NCBI GenBank assembly: GCA_900551435.1 | Contig: URVW01000072.1 | Location: 1-11,566 of the forward strand | Source of the DNA: an uncultured Faecalibacterium sp. | GTDB taxonomy: Bacteria; Bacillota; Clostridia; Oscillospirales; Ruminococcaceae | Direction of reading: 5' to 3' | Length of the DNA stretch: 11,566 nucleotides | Part shown: in pieces, positions 7,033 to 11,566 of the stretch | How the letters are laid out: every line of letters starts with the position of its first letter | Numbering within the stretch: the first letter of the stretch is position 1 | Position numbers and translations under genes: made by a program | The notes under the pieces: generated by a model | Seen by the model: only the letters and a program-made list of their open reading frames with translations | Databases searched by the model: none | What the model was told of the DNA's origin: nothing

Positions 7033-7886
7033 GTTTGAAGAAAGCGGATAAAATCCCGCACGGTCTCGTTCAGATAGCGTGCTTTTTCGGAGCGCACGAG
7101 CCAAGTCCGGCGGACCAGCGGCGTCCCATCCGGGCAGAGAAGCGGTGTCAGGCAGAGGTGGTCCGGGTTCTCGTAGTCCTGCGGGAGGAAGCAGAGGAGG
7201 TATCCAAGCCCCTTTCCGGCCAGCTGAAGCGCGACATCTACATAGCCGACATCCATCCCGGCGGGCATCTCGGAGCCGAAATGCTCCTTCCACCATGCGT
7301 CCAGAAGCTCCTGCGTCCGGTCGTTGGTCTTGTAGGCGATGCGGGGCGAAGCCAGAAGCTCGGCTTCGGTCATGGGCTTCCATGTAACGAGATAGCCCGG
7401 GTCGCTGCCAATGCAGGTCTGCTCCACAGGGCCTTCGTAGTCGCCGCGCAGGATGGCGACGTCGATCTCGCCGTCGAGGACCTTGCGGAACAACAGATTG
7501 CTCTGCTCGGTCACGACGGTAAACCGGACGTTCGGATGCCGCAGGTCATACCGCATCAGCAGCTCGGGAAGTTCGGTCTTGCTGAAGGTGTACGACGCAC
7601 CGACGATGATGTTCTGGCCCGCTTCGCTCTTCATGGCGTTCAGATGGGAGCGGAGCGAATCCATGAACGCAAGATACACCCCGGCCTGTTCGGCCAGAAA
7701 TTTTCCCTCTGGGGTAAATTCCAGCCCTTTGGGGCCGCGATTGACGATGGTGATGCCGAATTCTTCCTCCATGTGCTGGAGCCGCTTGGTCAGCGAGGGC
7801 TGTGTCATGAACAGCTTGGCCGCCACGCGGGTCAGATTCGGCGTCTGCGAAAGCTCGTGCAAAATCTCCCAATCAGAATCTTTCAT
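7029..7886 (-). CDS. LysR-family transcriptional regulator, candidate CcpC-like regulator of aconitase
   Basis: A complete 285-residue LysR-type regulator. The N-terminal winged helix-turn-helix covers about residues 1-60, with the family pattern NLTRVAAKLFMTQPSLTKRL and FTPEGKFLAEQA. A linker helix follows, then the two-lobed periplasmic-binding-like effector domain from about residue 90 to the end (IIVGASYTF, IDVAILRGD, GKGLGYLLCF). The ATG at 7884-7886 has GGAGG upstream. The gene is downstream of aconitase on the same strand, 73 nt away, with its own promoter overlapped by a palindrome. In Bacillus the LysR protein CcpC represses the aconitase gene and responds to citrate through ATAA-N7-TTAT boxes, and such a box lies in the aconitase promoter here. 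I therefore propose a CcpC-like role; effector and target are inferred from position and site only. It could equally regulate an unlinked gene. Confidence 0.9.
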   Translation of the reverse strand: MKDSDWEILHELSQTPNLTRVAAKLFMTQPSLTKRLQHMEEEFGITIVNRGPKGLEFTPEGKFLAEQAGVYLAFMDSLRSHLNAMKSEAGQNIIVGASYTFSKTELPELLMRYDLRHPNVRFTVVTEQSNLLFRKVLDGEIDVAILRGDYEGPVEQTCIGSDPGYLVTWKPMTEAELLASPRIAYKTNDRTQELLDAWWKEHFGSEMPAGMDVGYVDVALQLAGKGLGYLLCFLPQDYENPDHLCLTPLLCPDGTPLVRRTWLVRSEKARYLNETVRDFIRFLQT

Positions 7887-7907
7887 TGCGCTTCCCTCCG
7901 TTCGTTT

Positions 7908-7927
7908 CTGTGTTCAGTGTAACACAG
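7908..7927. promoter_or_regulatory. Palindrome over the lysR -10 region, likely autoregulatory operator
   Basis: CTGTGTT (7908-7914) and AACACAG (7921-7927) form a perfect 7-bp inverted repeat with a 6-bp centre. It covers the -10 hexamer of the regulator's own promoter. LysR proteins commonly bind dyads of the T-N11-A type at their own promoter; the TGTT-N6-AACA core fits. No T-run follows on the minus strand, so it is unlikely to be a terminator of the aconitase gene. Confidence 0.5.
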
Positions 7928-7944
7928 GGACGGACAGATTGCAA
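7916..7944 (-). promoter_or_regulatory. Promoter of the LysR-type regulator gene
   Basis: On the minus strand TTGCAA (7939-7944) is followed after exactly 17 bp by TACACT (7916-7921). The expected start site is about 20-25 nt upstream of the ATG, giving a short leader that contains the GGAGG site. The promoter lies in the 73-nt gap after the aconitase stop, so the regulator can be made independently of read-through. Confidence 0.65.
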
Positions 7945-7959
7945 TGAATCCGAAGCGTT

Positions 7960-9924
7960 TCAGCGCTCGGCTTCCTGCGCCGCCAGCTGATTTTTCAGGA
8001 AGCGGAGCTGACCGCCGCAGAGCACGACTTCGATCTCGTTGTCGGTCAGGTCCAGCTTGGTGGTGAAGGTGAAGTCTTTGGTCTTGTCCTTGACCGTTAC
8101 GGTGCGGGTGGGGATCTGAGCCAGCAGACCTTCGATCTCCAGATCATCGCCCTGCTCGATCTTGTCATAATCCGCCGGGTCGGCAAAGAGCATGGGAATG
8201 ACGCCGTGGTTGACGAGGTTGCCCTTGTGGATGCGGGCGATGCTCTTGGCGATGACGCACTTGACGCCCAGATACATGGGGTTGATAGCGGCATGTTCGC
8301 GGGAAGAACCCTGTCCGTAGTTCTCGCCGCCGATGATGATGCTCTTGCCCAGCTCCTTGGCGCGGGCGGCAAAGTCCGGCGCATAGCGGTGGTAGCAGAA
8401 CTGGCTCATCAGCGGGATGTTGGAGCGCATGCTGGAAAATTCTGCGCTGGCGGGGGTGATGTCGTCGGTGGAGATGTTGTCGCCGCCCTTCAGGCTGACG
8501 GGCGCTTCCAGATGGTCTGCCGGCTCTTCGGGGATGGGCAGGAACTTGATGTTCGGGCCGCGGACGATCTCGACCTTTTCGGCCTCTTCCGGCGGCAGCG
8601 GGGGCAGCAGCATAGAATCGTCGATCAGATACTCGTTCGGCTCGTGGATGTCGGCCAGCTTGGCGACCTCTGCGCCCATGATGTCCTCGGCAGAAGCAAA
8701 GGTCCCGAGGATGGCCGTTGCGGCGGCGCTTTCCGGGCTGACGAGATAGATCTTTGCGTTGGGGTTGCCCGCACGGCCCTTGAAGTTGCGGTTCGAGGTG
8801 CGGACGGCGATGCCCTCGGTGGCGGGGGTCTGGCCGATGGCGCAGCAGGGACCGCAGGCAATCTCCAGCATCCGGACACCGGCTTCCAGCAGGATGTCAA
8901 TGTAGCCGTCCCGCATCAGCTGCCGGTAGGTCTGCTTGGAGGCGATGCCGCAGGTGCAGCTGACATTCTCGTTGACGTGATGGCCTTGGAATACGAGTGC
9001 GGCCTTTGCAATGTCGGCATAGCTGGTGTTGGTGCAGCTGCCGATGAATACCTGCTGGACGGGGAGCTTTTCGACGTCCTTCAGCAGCTTCACGTTGTCC
9101 GGCTGGTGCGGGCAGGAGATGAGCGGTTCCAGCGAAGAAAGGTCGATGTCGATGACCTCATCGTATTCGGCGTCCGGGTCGGGCAGAAGCTCCCGATAGG
9201 CGTCGGTGCGATGCTGGGCGGTCAGGAACTTTCGGACCTGCTCGTCGGCCGGGAAGATCGAGGTCGTTGCGCCCAGCTCTGCACCCATGTTGGTGATGGT
9301 CGCGCGCTGGGGCACTTCCAGCGCCGCCGCACCGGGGCCGGTGTACTCGTACACATTGCCCAAGCCGCCTTTGATGGTGACCCGGCGGAGCATCTCGAGG
9401 ATGACTTCCTTGGCGTTGACGCCGGGGCGCAGGGTCCCGGTCAGTCGGACGTTCACGACGCGGGGCATCTTCAGCCGCATGGGCACGCCGGTCATGGCCG
9501 TGGCCACGTCCATACCGCCGACGCCGATGCAGAGCATTCCGATGGCGCCGCCGTGGGGCGTGTGGCTGTCGCCGCCCATGCTGATCTTACCGGGAGCACC
9601 GAAGCGGGAGACCTGCACGGCGTGGCAGATGCCGTTGCCCGGGCGGGAGACCCAGACGCCGAACTTTTTGGCGGCAGACTGCAGATAAATGTGGTCATCC
9701 GGAGTCTTATGGTCGATGTAGAGCAGGTTGTGATCCAGATAGCTGACGCTGCATTCGGTGCGGACGCGCGGCAGACCGATGGCCTCAAAGGCCAGATAGG
9801 TCATCACGGCATTGATGTCGTGGGTCAGGGTCTGATCGACCTTGATGAAAACTTCTTCACCGGGGGTCATGCTGCCCTTGACATAATGAGATTCGATGAT
9901 CTTTCGAGTCAGAGATTTTCCTAT
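7960..9924 (-). CDS. acn: Aconitate hydratase, [4Fe-4S], single-chain bacterial/Aquifex type
   Basis: A complete ~654-residue aconitase, interconverting citrate, cis-aconitate and isocitrate in the cytosol. The length fits the shorter, Aquifex-type single-chain family rather than the ~900-residue AcnA. Visible are RIDQTLT-like KVDQTLTHD at 28-36, the active-site block GGDSHT at 117-122, and the cluster ligands Cys297 (IGSCTNTS), Cys357 and Cys360 (ACGPC). After a linker comes the C-terminal swivel domain with DNISTDDITPAS and the substrate-binding GQGSSREHAA. All key residues are present. The start is odd: the family N-terminus begins at GKSLTRKI, preceded by ATA (9922-9924) and ATC (9925-9927), with GGAGG 9 or 6 nt upstream and no ATG/GTG/TTG at that place. 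The in-frame TTG at 9958-9960 has no ribosome site. I place the start at the ATA. LeuC and homoaconitase are unlikely, since the swivel domain is fused. Confidence 0.92.
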   Translation of the reverse strand: MGKSLTRKIIESHYVKGSMTPGEEVFIKVDQTLTHDINAVMTYLAFEAIGLPRVRTECSVSYLDHNLLYIDHKTPDDHIYLQSAAKKFGVWVSRPGNGICHAVQVSRFGAPGKISMGGDSHTPHGGAIGMLCIGVGGMDVATAMTGVPMRLKMPRVVNVRLTGTLRPGVNAKEVILEMLRRVTIKGGLGNVYEYTGPGAAALEVPQRATITNMGAELGATTSIFPADEQVRKFLTAQHRTDAYRELLPDPDAEYDEVIDIDLSSLEPLISCPHQPDNVKLLKDVEKLPVQQVFIGSCTNTSYADIAKAALVFQGHHVNENVSCTCGIASKQTYRQLMRDGYIDILLEAGVRMLEIACGPCCAIGQTPATEGIAVRTSNRNFKGRAGNPNAKIYLVSPESAAATAILGTFASAEDIMGAEVAKLADIHEPNEYLIDDSMLLPPLPPEEAEKVEIVRGPNIKFLPIPEEPADHLEAPVSLKGGDNISTDDITPASAEFSSMRSNIPLMSQFCYHRYAPDFAARAKELGKSIIIGGENYGQGSSREHAAINPMYLGVKCVIAKSIARIHKGNLVNHGVIPMLFADPADYDKIEQGDDLEIEGLLAQIPTRTVTVKDKTKDFTFTTKLDLTDNEIEVVLCGGQLRFLKNQLAAQEAER

Positions 9925-9933
9925 GATGGTTTT

Positions 9934-9938
9934 CCTCC
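9934..9938 (-). promoter_or_regulatory. Ribosome binding site deciding the aconitase start
   Basis: Minus-strand GGAGG within ATGGAGGAAAACC. It is 9 nt before ATA (9922-9924) and 6 nt before ATC (9925-9927). The ATG overlapping this site is in another frame and reads only a shadow frame. The strong Shine-Dalgarno at this place is the main reason for a non-canonical start call. Confidence 0.6.
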
Positions 9939-10003
9939 ATTGCGATGTCCTGCGTCGCAAAAACGACTGTGCTGCAACACTTCGGTGCGCCTTTTCTGCC
10001 CTT

Positions 10004-10032
10004 ATTATAACGAACGGTTATGACGAAAGGAA
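10004..10032 (-). promoter_or_regulatory. Aconitase promoter
   Basis: A perfect -10 hexamer TATAAT (minus strand, 10004-10009) lies about 80 nt upstream of the aconitase start. The best -35 at 17-bp spacing is TTCCTT (10027-10032), which is weak and suggests an activated or tightly regulated promoter. No other good -10 is seen in the 230-nt gap. Confidence 0.6.
10007..10021. promoter_or_regulatory. ATAA-N7-TTAT dyad, CcpC-type operator in the aconitase promoter
   Basis: ATAA (10007-10010), seven bases, TTAT (10018-10021); the symmetry extends to ATAAC-N5-GTTAT. It overlaps the -10 hexamer and the spacer, where a bound repressor would exclude RNA polymerase. Bacillus CcpC binds ATAA-N7-TTAT dyads at citB (aconitase) and citZ. 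The neighbouring LysR-type gene is the obvious candidate ligand. Binding is inferred. Confidence 0.55.
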
Positions 10033-10035
10033 ATG

Positions 10036-10070
10036 CCATTCCCGTATCGCCGCATTCCAAAAGGGAATGG
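10036..10070. repeat. Inverted repeat upstream of the aconitase promoter
   Basis: CCATTCCC (10036-10043) is the inverse complement of GGGAATGG (10063-10070), 19 nt apart. A third copy, CATTCC (10053-10058), can pair with the same right arm (GGAATG, 10064-10069) around a 5-nt loop, so two hairpins compete. It lies directly upstream of the weak -35. It may be a leftover terminator of the deleted gene or a binding site; neither is established. Confidence 0.4.
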
Positions 10071-10154
10071 GCGGGAGAGTGTGCGCAGGATGACGCAAAA
10101 GAGGCTGAGCGGCGGCAGGGGGGTGTCCAGACTGGCGGGGCCGTTCGCGATGGC

Positions 10155-10261
10155 ATAAAGCGGTCGTAGAAGCCAAGGATGAACGCGATGGTCCCGCCGG
10201 ATACGCCGGGGACGCTATCGGCCAAGGCCATGCAGAACCCATGAAATGCAGTCAGTAACAT
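10155..10261 (-). pseudogene. popT: PopT (DUF368) undecaprenyl-phosphate translocase, first 35 codons only
   Basis: The reading frame from ATG 10259-10261, with GGAGG upstream, gives MLLTAFHGFCMALADSVPGV and then SGGTIAFILGFYDRF. The motif SVPGVSGGT and the segment ILGFYDRF are the hallmark N-terminus of DUF368 membrane proteins. DUF368 (PopT) returns undecaprenyl phosphate, the lipid carrier of cell-wall synthesis, to the inner face of the membrane. Family members have about 270-300 residues with several helices; here the frame breaks after residue 35 and continues as unrelated Pro/Arg-rich sequence to a TAA that overlaps aconitase leader DNA. The joint is at about 10150-10160. Another carrier-lipid translocase (DedA type) elsewhere could compensate if the loss is real. 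Confidence 0.8.
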
Positions 10262-10301
10262 TCAAATCCCTCCAAAAAGAAAAGTTCCGGGAAACGAGTT
10301 A

Positions 10302-10317
10302 AAGTTTACCGAAACTT
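10302..10317. promoter_or_regulatory. Short palindrome upstream of the popT remnant
   Basis: AAGTTT (10302-10307), ACCG, AAACTT (10312-10317) is a perfect 6-bp inverted repeat in the 90-nt gap between the araC stop and the popT start. Nearby, TTAAAC occurs twice in tandem with an 11-bp period (10341-10346, 10352-10357), the second overlapping the araC stop codon. I could not place a convincing promoter for popT here, so an operator role is only a possibility. Confidence 0.3.
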
Positions 10318-10351
10318 CTTTAAGGGAAGCTCTGCCAAAGTTAAACGGCTG

Positions 10352-11260
10352 TTAAACTGGGGGCGCAGGGGAAATCCTTTGATCCTGCTCCGAAGCACCC
10401 GCACTTTTCAGCGCACTTTTGCGATACTGCAAGGGGCTTTGTCCGGTCGCCTTGGCGAACCGGGTCGAGAAGTTGCTGGCATCGCCGAATCCGACGCTCT
10501 GCGCGACCTCGCTGACGCTGTGATCGGTGAGGACAAGCAGTTCCTTGGCCTGTGTGATGCGGAAGTTGACGAGGTAATTATAAGGTGTCGTGCCCATGTA
10601 CCGCCGGAACAGCCGCAGAAAATAGCTCTTGCTCATGTGGGCATCGGCCAAAAGGTCCGCGAGGGAAAGTTCCTTTTGATAATTTTTGCGCAGCGTCTCG
10701 GCTGCCTGTAAAATGACCTGCCGTGCGCTGGTGGTCTCGGCCTCTGCAAGGATGCTCTGCGCGCACAGGGCCAGCATCCCGTGCAGGGCAAGGCCGGTCT
10801 GCACCATGCTGTCCACGTTGCCGCGCTCCATCTGCGCCAAGACGGTTTCAAAAAATTCCTGCATCTTGACGCCGGTGATCTGCACCGGCGTCAGCTTTTT
10901 GCCCGGAAACAGCAGCGGCTCCATGGCTGCAACGCCGACGCCATCCAGATGGACCCAATAGTGGTTCCAGCAGCTCTGCCCCGGCGCGGTGCAGTAGCTC
11001 TGCGGCGTGCGGCAGTTGAGCAAAAGCGCCTGTCCGGTGCTGAGGGTCACATGACTCTCCCCCTGCTCGATCAGCCCCGCCCCGCGCAGGGTATAAAACA
11101 GCAGGTAGCTCTCCTTATCCGTGCGGGCCGTGGAAAAGCGCTGCTGGGCATGGAACAGCCCCGCTTCGGTGCAGTAATAGGGCTGGGCCAGTTCGGCTTC
11201 GCTGGGGGTCGTGCGCTTCCAGATGCTTTCCGGATCCACATCCATGTTGTAAGTCAGCAT
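10352..11260 (-). CDS. AraC-family transcriptional regulator, likely of a deoxysugar (fucose/rhamnose) pathway
   Basis: A 302-residue activator. Residues about 20-170 form a cupin-type sensing domain (RGAGLIEQGESHVTLSTGQALLL is the cupin strand pattern, in two parts around residues 59-81). Residues about 185-285 form the double helix-turn-helix: the first HTH is around LSLADLLADAHMSKSYFLRL (199-218) and the AraC signature runs 249-280 (VSEVAQSVGFGDASNFSTRF and GQSPLQYR). The C-terminal tail is Pro/Ala-rich. I chose the ATG at 11258-11260, with GAGGG 8 nt upstream; the frame continues upstream through promoter DNA but without a ribosome site. It is divergent from a fucO-type lactaldehyde reductase, and the shared region holds a matching pair of half-sites, so control of the fucO operon is likely. 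The ligand (L-fucose, L-rhamnose, lactaldehyde or other) is not visible from sequence. No terminator is seen after it. Confidence 0.9.
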   Translation of the reverse strand: MLTYNMDVDPESIWKRTTPSEAELAQPYYCTEAGLFHAQQRFSTARTDKESYLLFYTLRGAGLIEQGESHVTLSTGQALLLNCRTPQSYCTAPGQSCWNHYWVHLDGVGVAAMEPLLFPGKKLTPVQITGVKMQEFFETVLAQMERGNVDSMVQTGLALHGMLALCAQSILAEAETTSARQVILQAAETLRKNYQKELSLADLLADAHMSKSYFLRLFRRYMGTTPYNYLVNFRITQAKELLVLTDHSVSEVAQSVGFGDASNFSTRFAKATGQSPLQYRKSALKSAGASEQDQRISPAPPV

Positions 11261-11287
11261 GTTTCGGTCCCTCTCTTTCTGGTTTTT

Positions 11288-11316
11288 AGTATAGCGCACC
11301 TGCTTTTTGTGAGCAA
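11288..11316 (-). promoter_or_regulatory. Promoter of the AraC-family regulator
   Basis: On the minus strand TTGCTC (11311-11316) and TATACT (11288-11293) are spaced by 17 bp, giving a start site about 20 nt before the ATG. The -10 context, CGCTATACTAA, is identical to that of the divergent fucO promoter. Confidence 0.7.
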
Positions 11317-11321
11317 GAGTA

Positions 11322-11354
11322 GACTTTTCACAAAAAAATTGGGACTTTTGACAA
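11322..11354. promoter_or_regulatory. Pair of AraC-type half-sites, 21-bp period
   Basis: GACTTTTCACAA (11322-11333) and GACTTTTGACAA (11343-11354) differ at one base and start exactly 21 bp apart, two helical turns. This is the same spacing as the direct half-sites bound by E. coli AraC. The proximal copy ends next to the fucO -35 position, as in class II activation; the distal copy lies 5 bp from the regulator's own -35, which suits autoregulation. Confidence 0.6.
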
Positions 11355-11383
11355 TGGAATTTTCCAAAAGAACTCGCTATACT
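11355..11383 (+). promoter_or_regulatory. fucO promoter, weak -35 (activator-dependent type)
   Basis: TATACT (11378-11383) is a good -10, but the hexamer at 17-bp spacing is TGGAAT (11355-11360). The nearby TTGACA (11349-11354) is 23 bp away, too far, and belongs to the half-site. A poor -35 next to an activator half-site fits positive control. The leader is about 70 nt, with GGAGG (11447-11451) 9 nt before the ATG. Confidence 0.55.
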
Positions 11384-11460
11384 AAGAAGCAGGAAAATCG
11401 TTATCTTTCTGTCAATCGCAGACAGGAACAACTGTTGTGTCAATTTGGAGGTTTTTTATT

Positions 11461-11566
11461 ATGGCTGATCGCATCGTTCTGAACAGCATTTCCTACCATG
11501 GTCATGGCGCCATCGAGAACATCGTTCCCGAGCTGACCGCCCGCGGCTACAAGAAGGCTTTCGTCT
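11461..11566 (+). CDS. fucO: Lactaldehyde reductase / iron-dependent alcohol dehydrogenase, N-terminal part
   Basis: The first 35 codons of a protein that continues beyond the window: MADRIVLNSISYHGHGAIEN, then IVPELTARGYKKAFV. This is the N-terminus of group III, iron-dependent alcohol dehydrogenases of the FucO kind, with the NxxSYHGxGA start and the first strand of the Rossmann-like NAD-binding domain. FucO reduces L-lactaldehyde to 1,2-propanediol with NADH at the end of fucose and rhamnose breakdown. GGAGG 9 nt upstream fixes the ATG. The iron-binding His/Asp residues lie outside the window, so substrate is judged from the N-terminus and from the divergent AraC-type regulator; a butanol or propanediol dehydrogenase is the alternative. 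Confidence 0.85.
   Translation, partial: MADRIVLNSISYHGHGAIENIVPELTARGYKKAFV

Noticed and set aside
10005..10155. Minus-strand reading after the popT joint (YAIANGPASLDTPLPPLS...) as the C-terminus of another gene
   Set aside because: It is composed mostly of Pro, Arg and Leu, matches no family I recognise and runs into the aconitase promoter. A gene tail is possible but I cannot support one.
10298..10357. Three GTTAAA copies (two with an 11-bp period) as a Pho-box-like phosphate control site for popT
   Set aside because: One copy overlaps the araC stop codon, the match to PhoP boxes is loose and no popT promoter can be placed next to it.
11349..11383. TTGACA plus TATACT as a strong constitutive fucO promoter
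   Set aside because: The spacing is 23 bp, too long for a sigma-A promoter; TTGACA is better explained as part of the repeated half-site.
1..11566. CRISPR array, tRNA, rRNA, riboswitch, defence system, phage or transposon genes
   Set aside because: I looked on both strands and saw no regularly spaced repeats, cloverleaf-like segments, conserved riboswitch cores or relevant protein motifs.

Overview
The window looks like chromosomal DNA of a moderately GC-rich gut Clostridium-class Firmicute, most likely Faecalibacterium or a close relative in the Oscillospiraceae. This rests on Firmicute-type GGAGG ribosome sites, BmpA/Nup-type nucleoside transport genes, a MalF with a long N-terminal extension, and short catabolic operons with hairpin terminators. 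The taxonomic call is inference. I see no rRNA, tRNA, CRISPR array, transposase or phage gene.

Layout. (1) Positions 1-3800 are the end of a nucleoside ABC transporter operon: the ATPase tail, then two permeases. A terminator, a good promoter and an intact pyrimidine-nucleoside phosphorylase follow, so uptake is coupled to phosphorolysis. A bidirectional terminator closes the block. (2) Positions 3807-4175 hold two minus-strand remnants: the DNA-binding domain of an OmpR-type response regulator, and just upstream of it the first ~30 residues of a sensor histidine kinase. (3) Positions ~4163-7030 are a maltose/maltodextrin-type ABC operon with broken ends: the C-terminal part of the solute-binding protein, an intact malF, and a malG that runs into a terminator hairpin and lacks its last helix. 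(4) Positions 7029-10030 (minus strand) are a LysR-family regulator and a complete [4Fe-4S] aconitase. The aconitase promoter carries a perfect ATAA-N7-TTAT dyad, the box recognised by CcpC, the LysR-type repressor of aconitase in Bacillus. (5) Positions 10155-11566 hold the first 35 codons of a PopT (DUF368) undecaprenyl-phosphate translocase, an AraC-family regulator, and the divergently transcribed start of a lactaldehyde reductase (fucO). The shared control region has two 12-bp half-sites 21 bp apart.

The most unusual overall feature is that five genes are cut off at abrupt internal joints (about 4075, 4165, 6987 and 10155) while the genes between them are intact. Each joint can be explained by a simple deletion. 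Either this genome lost several small segments or the contig is a mosaic assembly; reads across the joints would decide. The most attractive regulatory observations are the CcpC-like box with its adjacent LysR gene, an aconitase reading frame whose best start is not ATG/GTG/TTG, and the AraC half-site pair at fucO.
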